From: Fibrobacterota bacterium
GTDB lineage: Bacteria > Fibrobacterota > Chitinivibrionia > Chitinivibrionales > Chitinispirillaceae
Length of the DNA stretch: 64,000 bases
Reading direction: 5' to 3'
Assembly: GCA_023436145.1 (NCBI GenBank)
Contig: JAEZKP010000101.1
Coordinates: 1 to 64,000 of the forward strand
Shown here: positions 35,342 to 44,550 of the stretch, in pieces
Layout: each line of letters starts with the position of its first letter
Position numbering within the stretch: the stretch's first letter is position 1
The notes under the pieces: model-generated
Told to the model about the DNA's origin: nothing
Seen by the model: only the letters and a program-made list of their open reading frames with translations
Databases searched by the model: none
Translations under genes and position numbers: made by a program

Positions 35342-38300
35342 GAGAACACAAATATTCCTAATGAGAGCAGTTTTGATGGAATCGCCATAATTGGCATGTC
35401 CGGACGTTTTCCCAAAGCCGAAAACATCAATCAATTCTGGGATAATCTTATTAGTGGAAAAGATTGTGTTGAGAGTTTCTCTTCCGATTCATTGAAAGCA
35501 GCAGGAGTAAGCGAAACTGTTCTTAACAATAAAAATTTCATACCTCGGGGTGGACGAATTAGTGATGCGGAAATGTTTGATGCTTCTTTTTTCGGATATA
35601 ATCCACGTGAAGCCAGTTTAATAGATCCGCAGCACCGGATTTTTCTGGAATGTGGATGGGAGGCCATCGAAGACAGCGGGTATGATGTTTCCAGGCTAAA
35701 TTGCAGTGTTGGAGTGTTTGCCAGCTGCGGGATGAACCATTATCTTATTCACAACATATTGACCAACCCTTCGGTTGCTCTTAATTCCAATGAAATTCAG
35801 CTGATTTTAGGTAATGACAAAGATTTTTTAACCACCAGGCTCTCCTACAAGCTTAATCTCCGGGGGCCCAGCTACGATATTCAGACTGCCTGTTCATCAT
35901 CGCTGGTTGCAGTCCATGTAGCCTGTCAAAATTTATTAACTTATCAATGTGATATGGCGCTTACCGGTGGTGTTTTTCTACAGATCCCCTGGTGGAATGG
36001 TTATCTGTTGACTGATGGAGACATCCGATCTTCAGATGGAGTATGCCGGCCATTTGACAAAAATGCAAACGGTACAGTTTTTGGTGAAGGTGCAGCAGTT
36101 GTGGTACTCAAACGGCTTCAGGAGGCAGTGGCAGATCATGACCATATTTATGCGGTTATCAGGGGATCTGCTGTGAATAACGACGGAGCGAATAAAGCTG
36201 GTTTTACTGCTCCGTCTGTTGAGGGCCAATCAGAAGTGATTATTCAGGCACTGCAAAGTGCAGGGGTAAATGCCGAAGATATTTCCTATATCGAAACTCA
36301 TGGGACCGGCACTCTTATCGGAGATCCGATAGAAGTTGCTGCTTTGTCCAAAGCATTTAAGCATTTTACTGAAAAAACCAATTTTTGTGCTTTGGGTGCG
36401 GTTAAAGCCTCCATAGGACATCTTGATGCTGCTGCGGGTGTGGCAGGTCTGATTAAAACAGCTCTTGCTTTACACCACAAGAAAATACCTCCGGTTATAA
36501 ATTTCAGTGCTCCTAATCCCTTGCTCAAATTGGAGGAAACACCCTTCTTTATTAACGATAAACTCAGGAACTGGGAAACTCAACCGTCCAAAAAAAGGTA
36601 TGCCGGAGTCAGCAGTCTGGGTGTCGGTGGAACAAATGCGCATATAATTCTTGAGCAAGCCCCTGAGCATGTGATCGGAACCTCTTCCAGATCAGTTCAT
36701 TTTATGCCTTTGTCCGCAAAATCTACTGATTCACTCAAAAGAGCATCCGTTAATCTGTCTTCGTTCTTAAGCCACCATCAGAACATTTCTTCTGCAGACG
36801 TTGCTATGACTCTTCAACAGGGACGTCAGCACTTCTCCCACCGATCGTATATCATTGTCGATACATGCGATAATAAATTTGCTATGTTAAATAATCATTC
36901 AGAACCTGTTGATCTCCAGAATACGCCAAACTCGCAAAAGATTGTTTTTATGTTTTCCGGGCAAGGCTCTCAGTACATCAATATGGGCAGGGATCTTTAT
37001 TTGGCGGAGCACTCATTCAGAGAAGCCTTTAACAGCTGTTCTGATATTGTCAATAAATTTATCAATCAGGACCTTACCAGCCTCCTTTATCATTCTACTG
37101 AAAATTCCAATGTTTCAGATTATTTAAAGCAAACCGGAATAACTCAACCGCTTCTGTTCTCATTTGAGTATGCTCTGATTAAACTATGGGAAAATTATGG
37201 TGTTACTCCTCAGGCTATGATCGGGCATAGTATAGGAGAGTATGTTGCGGCTTGCAGAGCGGGTGTCTTTTCCCTGGAGGATGCTCTGTTTTTAGTTTGC
37301 CAACGGGGTAAAATCATGCAGCAGCAGCCTCCCGGAGGCATGTTAAGTGTTAATTTATCCCAGGCTGAACTATCGTCGCACCTGCTTTCCGGTATCGAGA
37401 TCTCTGTTATCAATGCTCCATCCTTATGTGTAGTTTCAGGAACTCAAGAGCAATTGGAAAAACTGAGTAAAAAATTTACTGATCTTAATATCGAACACAG
37501 ACAGGTTAACACTTCTCATGCGTTTCACTCATATCTCATGCAGGATGCGGTAAATGAGTTTACACCTCTTCTTAGTAATATTTCACAATCTAAACCATCA
37601 CTGCCTTTCATATCTAATGTCAGTGGAACCTACTTTGACGATTCTGATCTTTTTGATCAGACCTACTGGGGAAAACATTTACGCCAAACAGTGAGATTTC
37701 ATGATGGAATTGCAAAACTTCTGGATGAAGGATACCGGATATTTCTAGAAGTCGGGCCTGGTAACACACTGACTTCTTTTGTTAATTCATGTTTTGCCAG
37801 CTGGAAAGCAGTTCATCACGACCACGATGTAAATATCCTGTTATTGACTTCAATACGCCACTTTCGCCAAAAACAGAATGACTCTGTACATTTTTTCAAT
37901 TCCATGGGAAAGCTATGGCAGCATGGCATTGATGTTGACTTTAGCTCATTTTATCAGGGGGAAACCAGATACAGGGTTTCTTTACCCTCATACCCTTTTG
38001 AAAAAAAGAAATACTGGATAAATCCGGTTTCAAAAATTGATATTTGCATTGGAGCTCAGATCAATCCTAACCAGTCCCATTCTTCTAAAGCGAAAAACTC
38101 ACTTAAAAAGAGTTCTTTCTTGAAACAGGATGAAAACCAATCTTGCGATCTGGGGGAGGTAATCTGCTCCATTTGGAAAGATCTACTGGGATTAAATGCT
38201 GTTGAACTGGATAAGAGTTTTTTTGAATCCGGAGGAGATTCCATATGGGCATCTCAGTTAATCTCCAGAATCCGTGATAAAACCAATATAGATGTTCCAT

Positions 38301-41300
38301 TGAGTATTATATATAAAGCTCCATCTCTCAATCAGTTAATCGAAGAGATCAGAAAGCTCAATCCAGTATCTTCCTCAGGCTCGTCAAGAAATGGTCCACG
38401 CAGAACTGAGCAGGAAAGCGGGTTACTATTATCCAGTTCACAGCTACGTCTATGGTTTATTGGCAAGCTTCAGAAGACCCCTGCTTATAACCTGGCTACA
38501 GAGTTTGAAATCACCGGTCCATTCAAGAAAGATTGTGCTTTACGAGCACTTGATGCGGTTGTGGAGCGCCATGATGTATTCAGAACTACCATCGAAGAAT
38601 CAGAAAATGGCCCTGTTGTTCATATCCATAAAAGACTCAATTTTAAATTCGATTGGCTCGATTTTTCCAACAGTGATTGCCCTGAGTCAGCTTGGACAAA
38701 TGAAATAACAAGTCGTTCGGTTAAACCTTACAATCTTTCATCAGGACCCTTACTCAGGATATTACTTATAAGACTGAATCCCGATCATCACATCATGTCA
38801 GTAATGACTCATCACATAATTTCTGATGGGTGGTCCATGGGAGTCTTCTTGAGGGATTTTTCCCATTATTATAACTGCTTTTTAAACTCTATCCCACCAT
38901 CGCTTCCTGCGCTTCCGTTCCGTTTTGCCGATTATGCCAACTGGCAGAATAAAAATTCGGAAGCTATAGATGAAAACGTGGTCTCTTTCTGGCAAAATAA
39001 CCTGGCTGCCCCTTTACCGATTCTCGAACTTCCATCTTTCAGGACCCGTCCATCTACTTTGTCCTTTGAGGGATCGATTGTTCAATTTTCATTGGATCTC
39101 TCAATCAGTACCAGACTATGTACTTTTGCCAGAAATGAGCAAACAACACTTTTTACAGTGCTCTTAGGCATCTATTATATACTTTTACAAAAATATTCTG
39201 CTCAACAGGATATAATTATAGGTTCTCCTGTAGCAAATCGCAACAGAACCGAAGTAGAGAACATTATCGGATTCTTCCTCAATATGGTGCCTTTGCGAAT
39301 TAACTATCAGGAAGAAAGTAGCTTTATTCAGCTCCTTGATGGATTAAAGGAGATTACCAGAGATGTATTTGCTCAACAGAGTATACCCTTTGACCGCCTG
39401 GTGGAGATAATTAATCCACAACGGGATCTGAATCACCATCCGATTTTTCAGGTAATGTTTGCATTTCAAAATTTTCCGCTGGAACCGGCTCAAATTGAAA
39501 ATACAGAAATCAAACCATTTCTTATTAGCCGTGGTGCTTCTGAATACGATCTATCACTTTACATGTGGACTGATAATGGATTGTTAAAAGGTTTTTTTGA
39601 GTACAGTACAGACCTCTTTGAAAGACAGTTTATAGAAAACATGGCTTCTCACTTTATCAATATAGCTGACAGTATCCTGACCAACCGTGGAATCAAAATA
39701 AAAGACATATCTCTTTTGTCACCATCACAATTCGAACAGATCATTTACTTATGGAATAATACAGACAGAGATTATCCTCAGGACAAATGCATTCACGATC
39801 TGTTTAACGAGGTTGTAAATAAATATCCTTCATCTCCGGCTGTTATTTCAGAGAGCAGCTCATATTCTTATGCTGATCTGGGCAGTGCATCAGACAATAT
39901 TGCTCATTTTCTCATCAAATCCGGAATCAAACCTGGTGAAACAGTCGGCATTTTCATGAATCGTTCATTTAAGACTGTAGCAGCCCTTTTGGGGATATTA
40001 AAATCCGGTGCGGCTTATGTTCCTCTGGATCCCCATCTCCCCGAAGAGCGGCAGGCCTATATGATCGATGATGCCGGATTAAACATCATACTTACAGAGC
40101 AGAGTCTGATGGAAAAAATACCCACCTCCTCCGACAAATTGATCGCAGCATGTGTCGATAGCGATATTGATTTACACAATTCAGAGGACCTGCAATTGGT
40201 AACTCCTGCATTATCAGCTGATTCAATTGCCTATATTATTTACACTTCCGGTTCAACAGGAAAACCTAAGGGAGTACGGATATCACACCGGTCAGTTGTT
40301 AATTTTCTTAAAAGTATGCAGCGCGAGCCCGGTATTGAACCTTCTGATGTTGTCCTGGCATCTACAACTATTTCGTTTGACATTTCTGTTCTGGAGATTT
40401 TTTTACCCTTGATTACAGGAGCGATTACTGCAATTATTGAACATTATATCACCACCGATTCCGCAAAGCTGATTTCAATTATAAACGAATTAAAACCAAC
40501 TATCATTCAGGGCACACCTGCCATGTGGAGAATGCTTTTAAGTTCTGGATGGAAGGGTGTAGAGAATCTTAAGATTCTTTGTGGTGGAGAAGCATTGACT
40601 GTGGATTTATGCAGAGATCTTCTGCCTGTAGCTAAAGAATTATGGAATATGTACGGTCCTACAGAAACAACGGTATGGGCAACTATTTACAAGGTCAGGG
40701 AAGCCAACGCAACTATAAGCATAGGAAAACCGCTCAGTAATGTTAAAGCTTATATTCTAGATTCCAATCTACAACCGGTTCCTGTCGGGGTTAAAGGTGA
40801 ATTATATATAGGTGGAATTGGTCTTGCAGAGAGTTACCACCGTCTTGAGGATCTCACTGCCGAAAAATTCCTGCAAAATCCTTTTGGACCTGGTCGAATT
40901 TATAGTACTGGTGATAACGCCCGTTTCCGGTTTGATGGCAATATCGAGTATTTAGGAAGAACCGATTTTCAAATCAAACTGCGAGGCTACAGAATTGAAT
41001 TGGGTGAAATCGAGAACACTGTCCTATCCAATTCCAGCATTAACCAATGTGTAGCAGCCTGTAAAGAATTCGCTGAAGGCGATATACGGCTGGTCTTATA
41101 CTATACTGTTAAACCGGACTCCCCCATTACAACTGCAGAACTTAAAACATTTCTCAAATCTTTTCTTCCTGATTACATGATACCTCAGCATTTTTTTGAA
41201 TTGGAATCTATGCCTTTATCTCCCTCCGGAAAAATCGATCGCAAAGCACTCCACAGTCGTTCCTCAAGTGTCATTATTGAGTCCATCAATCATCTGGAAC

Positions 41301-41602
41301 CAGGCACCGATGAAGAATTGTATCTTGCCAGAATATGGAAGCAGGTATTGGGAATAAACCGGGTCAGCTTACATGATAATTTCTTTGAACTGGGAGGTCA
41401 TTCTCTTCTATCAATTAAGGTGATCAATCAGATCAAAAATGAGATCGGTTTTGAAATTCACCCCCGTTCTATGATGATAAATACCCTGGAGCAGATTGCT
41501 TCCACTATTTCTCTGGGTAAAAGTAATCAGGTCGAAAACAGTCCGGAAAATAAACTTTCTTTTGTTAAAACTATCAGCAGGCTTTTCAGGGCTAAGGTAT
41601 GA
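35339..41602 (+). CDS. Hybrid PKS-NRPS megasynthase: KS-AT-ACP-C-A-PCP
   Basis: A 2087-residue synthase. KS (~10-440): C185 in TACSSSL, H321 in HGTGT, H361 in SIGHLDAAAG, all catalytic. AT (~530-830): S631 in GHSIGE and HAFH at 727-730, the malonyl-specific form (methylmalonyl enzymes usually have YASH). No KR, DH or ER follows, so the beta-keto stays. ACP1: S968 in GGDS. C domain: HHIISDG at 1158-1164. A domain: YTSGSTGKPKG at 1635-1645. The specificity residues, aligned by eye to GrsA, read D-I-L-Q-L-G-M-V-W-K, close to codes for glycine. PCP: S2022 in GGHS. No thioesterase, reductase or epimerase is present. TTG start with a good ribosome site. The next two genes may release the product. 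Confidence 0.92.
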   Translation: MENTNIPNESSFDGIAIIGMSGRFPKAENINQFWDNLISGKDCVESFSSDSLKAAGVSETVLNNKNFIPRGGRISDAEMFDASFFGYNPREASLIDPQHRIFLECGWEAIEDSGYDVSRLNCSVGVFASCGMNHYLIHNILTNPSVALNSNEIQLILGNDKDFLTTRLSYKLNLRGPSYDIQTACSSSLVAVHVACQNLLTYQCDMALTGGVFLQIPWWNGYLLTDGDIRSSDGVCRPFDKNANGTVFGEGAAVVVLKRLQEAVADHDHIYAVIRGSAVNNDGANKAGFTAPSVEGQSEVIIQALQSAGVNAEDISYIETHGTGTLIGDPIEVAALSKAFKHFTEKTNFCALGAVKASIGHLDAAAGVAGLIKTALALHHKKIPPVINFSAPNPLLKLEETPFFINDKLRNWETQPSKKRYAGVSSLGVGGTNAHIILEQAPEHVIGTSSRSVHFMPLSAKSTDSLKRASVNLSSFLSHHQNISSADVAMTLQQGRQHFSHRSYIIVDTCDNKFAMLNNHSEPVDLQNTPNSQKIVFMFSGQGSQYINMGRDLYLAEHSFREAFNSCSDIVNKFINQDLTSLLYHSTENSNVSDYLKQTGITQPLLFSFEYALIKLWENYGVTPQAMIGHSIGEYVAACRAGVFSLEDALFLVCQRGKIMQQQPPGGMLSVNLSQAELSSHLLSGIEISVINAPSLCVVSGTQEQLEKLSKKFTDLNIEHRQVNTSHAFHSYLMQDAVNEFTPLLSNISQSKPSLPFISNVSGTYFDDSDLFDQTYWGKHLRQTVRFHDGIAKLLDEGYRIFLEVGPGNTLTSFVNSCFASWKAVHHDHDVNILLLTSIRHFRQKQNDSVHFFNSMGKLWQHGIDVDFSSFYQGETRYRVSLPSYPFEKKKYWINPVSKIDICIGAQINPNQSHSSKAKNSLKKSSFLKQDENQSCDLGEVICSIWKDLLGLNAVELDKSFFESGGDSIWASQLISRIRDKTNIDVPLSIIYKAPSLNQLIEEIRKLNPVSSSGSSRNGPRRTEQESGLLLSSSQLRLWFIGKLQKTPAYNLATEFEITGPFKKDCALRALDAVVERHDVFRTTIEESENGPVVHIHKRLNFKFDWLDFSNSDCPESAWTNEITSRSVKPYNLSSGPLLRILLIRLNPDHHIMSVMTHHIISDGWSMGVFLRDFSHYYNCFLNSIPPSLPALPFRFADYANWQNKNSEAIDENVVSFWQNNLAAPLPILELPSFRTRPSTLSFEGSIVQFSLDLSISTRLCTFARNEQTTLFTVLLGIYYILLQKYSAQQDIIIGSPVANRNRTEVENIIGFFLNMVPLRINYQEESSFIQLLDGLKEITRDVFAQQSIPFDRLVEIINPQRDLNHHPIFQVMFAFQNFPLEPAQIENTEIKPFLISRGASEYDLSLYMWTDNGLLKGFFEYSTDLFERQFIENMASHFINIADSILTNRGIKIKDISLLSPSQFEQIIYLWNNTDRDYPQDKCIHDLFNEVVNKYPSSPAVISESSSYSYADLGSASDNIAHFLIKSGIKPGETVGIFMNRSFKTVAALLGILKSGAAYVPLDPHLPEERQAYMIDDAGLNIILTEQSLMEKIPTSSDKLIAACVDSDIDLHNSEDLQLVTPALSADSIAYIIYTSGSTGKPKGVRISHRSVVNFLKSMQREPGIEPSDVVLASTTISFDISVLEIFLPLITGAITAIIEHYITTDSAKLISIINELKPTIIQGTPAMWRMLLSSGWKGVENLKILCGGEALTVDLCRDLLPVAKELWNMYGPTETTVWATIYKVREANATISIGKPLSNVKAYILDSNLQPVPVGVKGELYIGGIGLAESYHRLEDLTAEKFLQNPFGPGRIYSTGDNARFRFDGNIEYLGRTDFQIKLRGYRIELGEIENTVLSNSSINQCVAACKEFAEGDIRLVLYYTVKPDSPITTAELKTFLKSFLPDYMIPQHFFELESMPLSPSGKIDRKALHSRSSSVIIESINHLEPGTDEELYLARIWKQVLGINRVSLHDNFFELGGHSLLSIKVINQIKNEIGFEIHPRSMMINTLEQIASTISLGKSNQVENSPENKLSFVKTISRLFRAKV

Positions 41603-41633
41603 TCATTATTGCAAACAGGCAAAGGGTAGCAAA

Positions 41634-42410
41634 GTGAAGTCGCTTCAATTTGGCTTTGGCAATCACAAACTCTATGGTGTATACCATACGCCTTCAACTA
41701 TAAATCCAAATCAGAAAAGTATTCTTATTTGTTCATCAGTGGGTCCTGAATCTATTCATCCATACCGTTTACTTCGTTTGTTAGGAGAACAGCTGGCCCA
41801 AAAGGGACACCATGTCTTTCGTTTTGACTGGTATGGATGTGGGGATTCCTGGGGGGAGAGCTCTGAAATCCGCATTGATCACTGGATTAATGATGTACGA
41901 TCAGCTGCCGAAGAGTTGATTAATCTTTCCGGAAATCAGATATTTTCCATAGTCGGTCTCAGATTGGGGGCCACTATAGCCTGGTGTTCTTTCACTGATT
42001 CACAAGAAGTATCATCTGTTTTTCTTTGGGACCCGGTGATCTATGGTGCAGATTGGATTAATGAGATGAACTATCTTCACTCTGAATACCTTAGCAGTTT
42101 TCCCCAGGCAAAGCATCATTCAACCGATGAAGAAATTCTTGGTTTTCCATTACCATCAGCGGTCAAAAATGAAATTTGCGCCCTGAAAATTATCGGTGTA
42201 AAGCCACCTGATCTCAGCAGAATTCATTTACTTCAATCTGGAGATAATCCAAAATGTGAAGAATTTTGCAGATCAGCCGGTTTTCCCATTACCAAAGAAC
42301 ATTTAGACATGCCTGAAGTCTGGGCCAGTGCTCTTTTAAATAATCGTATTGTAATGTCTCATCCTGCAATAAAATCTATTATCACCTTTTTTGATCAGGT
42401 TAAGCCATGA
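41634..42410 (+). CDS. Alpha/beta-hydrolase-fold protein with Arg in place of the nucleophile
   Basis: A 258-residue alpha/beta-hydrolase-fold protein (from GTG at 41634, AAGGG seven bases before). The nucleophile elbow, normally G-x-S-x-G, reads G108-L-R110-L-G112, so the catalytic serine is missing. The strand before it, VFRFDWYGCGDSWG, and the acid position in FLWDPV are otherwise normal. GLRLGA elbows are known to me from 'exosortase A system-associated hydrolase 2' proteins; this match is from memory and unchecked. It probably works as a binding or structural partner of the next gene, or as an unusual enzyme. A longer frame from 41496 overlaps the synthase end and is less likely. The next gene overlaps by four bases. 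Confidence 0.8.
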   Translation: MKSLQFGFGNHKLYGVYHTPSTINPNQKSILICSSVGPESIHPYRLLRLLGEQLAQKGHHVFRFDWYGCGDSWGESSEIRIDHWINDVRSAAEELINLSGNQIFSIVGLRLGATIAWCSFTDSQEVSSVFLWDPVIYGADWINEMNYLHSEYLSSFPQAKHHSTDEEILGFPLPSAVKNEICALKIIGVKPPDLSRIHLLQSGDNPKCEEFCRSAGFPITKEHLDMPEVWASALLNNRIVMSHPAIKSIITFFDQVKP

Positions 42411-43240
42411 TAGAGCGGGTGCTTAATTTTGGAATAAACAATGCACTCAGTGGTATACTCACTAGTCCTGACCCAGAACATTTTAAGAGACATACTCCAT
42501 CCATCATTTTTCTCAACGCAGGTTTTCTTCATAAAACCGGTTTCAACAGGTTTAACACCGAGCTTGCCAGACAACTTTCACTCAGCGGATATAACAGTTT
42601 GCGTTTTGATCTTCATGGATTAGGAGATAGTGCAACTTGCCCTCCTTCGGTTAAATATGAAACTCAGGTAATTACCGATATTCAACAGGCTATCGACCAG
42701 GTAACTTCTAAAAGCGAAGCTGAAAAATGTATTATTATCGGGCTCTGCTCCGGAGCGGACTTTGCACATGCCGCAGCCCTCAAAGATAAAAGAATCACCG
42801 GACTGATTCTTTTAGATGGTTTTGCTTACCATACGCTTGGATATTATATCAGAGATTATGGTCCCGGGATTATTAATCCTTACCGGTCTATCCGTTTTGT
42901 GTTAAAAAAATTTCGCAAACGTTTTTCTTCTATCCATTCTGAAAACCGGTATCAGAGTAATGAAGTCTATATCAGATCGTTTCCTCCAAAAAAAAAGATA
43001 ACAAAAGAGTTACAGGAATTAATTGATCGTGGCGTTAACCTCTTTTTTATCTATTCTGGCGGAATTCCGCTGTATTATAACTATGCCAATCAGTTCTTTG
43101 ATATGTTCCGATCAGTTGACTTTAAAGGAAAAGTTTCCCACCGTTATATTAAAGAAGCAGATCACACCTACACAATCCTCAGTGTCCGGGAGAAGTTGAA
43201 AAATTCCATTGCCGATTGGATAGGAAAGACTTACCCCTGA
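42407..43240 (+). CDS. Alpha/beta-hydrolase with Cys-Asp-His triad; candidate product-releasing Dieckmann-type cyclase
   Basis: A 277-residue alpha/beta-hydrolase-fold protein. The elbow reads G112-L-C114-S-G116, giving a cysteine nucleophile. D137 in LILLDGF and H253 in EADHTYT complete the probable triad. The acid lies 23 residues after the nucleophile, the position found in assembly-line thioesterases and the NcmC-type Dieckmann cyclases, which also use Cys-Asp-His. A Cys elbow (GLCxGA) also recalls exosortase-associated hydrolase 1. It is translationally coupled (ATGA overlap) to the Arg-type hydrolase and is the last gene of the assembly line, which lacks its own release domain. It may therefore close or hydrolyse the thioester. 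No family-level search was possible, so the reaction is inference. Confidence 0.75.
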   Translation: MIERVLNFGINNALSGILTSPDPEHFKRHTPSIIFLNAGFLHKTGFNRFNTELARQLSLSGYNSLRFDLHGLGDSATCPPSVKYETQVITDIQQAIDQVTSKSEAEKCIIIGLCSGADFAHAAALKDKRITGLILLDGFAYHTLGYYIRDYGPGIINPYRSIRFVLKKFRKRFSSIHSENRYQSNEVYIRSFPPKKKITKELQELIDRGVNLFFIYSGGIPLYYNYANQFFDMFRSVDFKGKVSHRYIKEADHTYTILSVREKLKNSIADWIGKTYP

Positions 43241-43353
43241 GAAAATACAGGTTGCTTTCCTTATATTCTATTTTTTTACCAATTACTTTTCATAGACTTT
43301 TTCAAACAAGTGAAAAGACCTTTGATCATGTTTTATTAAGCTTTGTGTTGTTT

Positions 43354-44484
43354 TCACCAATCCTTTATTGCCCGAATAATTTTTTGTGCTACACTATCCC
43401 AGGTGAAATCTTTAATATACCTGCAATATGCAGCCTCCCCGAATCGTTTCATCTTATCAGGGTCCTCAAGCATCTCCATGATTGCATCTGACAATTTTTT
43501 ACTGTCATTCGGAGGTACAACCAATCCGGTTTTGCCATCTTCGATAATTTCCGGTATAGCACATACATCAGTACCGATACAGGGCAGCTTGTGCGCCATG
43601 GCTTCCCCGAAGACCACTCCAAAAGGTTCATATTGCGATGGCATTACAAATAATGAGGCTTTCAGATACTCAGAGTGTAATCGCGCTTCTCCTCGAGGTG
43701 TATTCTTATCCACCCTCCCGATACACTTAACTCCGTCTGGCAGATTAGACAATACCGGCCCGATAATAGTCAATTCTGCGCCTGGAATAGCTTTTCTCAC
43801 TCTCTTAAATGCATCTAGTAAAGTGTAACCTCCTTTGCGCTCGAAATGATATCCCACAAAAATTATATTTGGTTTTTCGTAGCTCTTAGTGTTTATCTGC
43901 GGAACAGAATGAAAATTTACTCCTGCTCCCACAGCGATCACCTTGCCAGGCCTGCATTTAAAATCCTCAATGAAGATCTCTCGAAGCCAGTTACTCATGG
44001 GAAATATCAGATCAAGCCGGTCATAGAGTCTCTGCTCATATTCTAATGCTTTACGGATGTATTTTTCTTCGGGAGAATAGCTACTGTTTATCCTTTTTAT
44101 CTGAGCCCATAAATTTCCATCGTGGTAAGAACATAAAAGTTTATTCTTCAATTTTGGTATTGAAGAAAAATTATACCAGGCACCAACTTGCAGAATCGCA
44201 TTGCAACGATCCGTTTTTTTGGTAATCTTTTGAGCCGCTATCCGGGTCATCTTATCAAAAAGATAGGTATTCAGATGGTACTTTCTTTTCCACTCTTCCT
44301 TATCTGTGCTAAATGATATCAGCTGGGCAATTCGTTTTATCATTTGACCGGTATCTGCACTGACAGCATCTACCAATACACCTTTCTTTTCCAGGGCTTC
44401 AAAGAAAAACCTGCTTAACCCGGACCACGTTCGATAATGAAAAGGCTCTTCATCGATAACCCCTATTATTTTCGGATCATTCAT
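43354..44484 (-). CDS. Glycosyltransferase, family 4 (GT-B)
   Basis: A 376-residue GT-B enzyme. The C-terminal nucleotide-sugar domain has FVGYHFERKGGYTLLDAFK and a PSQYEPFGVVFGEAM motif holding the E-x7-E of family 4. Just after this comes GKTGLVVPPND. The N-terminal acceptor half is more divergent. Donor sugar unknown. It is the end of a four-gene minus-strand group (CapK-like, deacetylase, GT2, GT4) of the polysaccharide locus. Its stop faces the assembly-line operon, with 113 bases between the stops. Confidence 0.88.
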   Translation of the reverse strand: MNDPKIIGVIDEEPFHYRTWSGLSRFFFEALEKKGVLVDAVSADTGQMIKRIAQLISFSTDKEEWKRKYHLNTYLFDKMTRIAAQKITKKTDRCNAILQVGAWYNFSSIPKLKNKLLCSYHDGNLWAQIKRINSSYSPEEKYIRKALEYEQRLYDRLDLIFPMSNWLREIFIEDFKCRPGKVIAVGAGVNFHSVPQINTKSYEKPNIIFVGYHFERKGGYTLLDAFKRVRKAIPGAELTIIGPVLSNLPDGVKCIGRVDKNTPRGEARLHSEYLKASLFVMPSQYEPFGVVFGEAMAHKLPCIGTDVCAIPEIIEDGKTGLVVPPNDSKKLSDAIMEMLEDPDKMKRFGEAAYCRYIKDFTWDSVAQKIIRAIKDW

Positions 44485-44550
44485 AACACTTTTCCGCCTT
44501 TTCTTTAAAATTTTATTACCTTTTAATAAATTATTCTTTCAACAACATAA

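Noticed and set aside
41496..41633. Upstream extension of the Arg-type hydrolase inside the synthase gene
   Set aside because: It overlaps the synthase end by 107 bases; the GTG at 41634 has a good ribosome site and gives the normal fold start.
43286..43317. CTTTTCA/TGAAAAG inverted repeat after the assembly-line operon
   Set aside because: Long loop and no T-run on either side, so not supported as a terminator.
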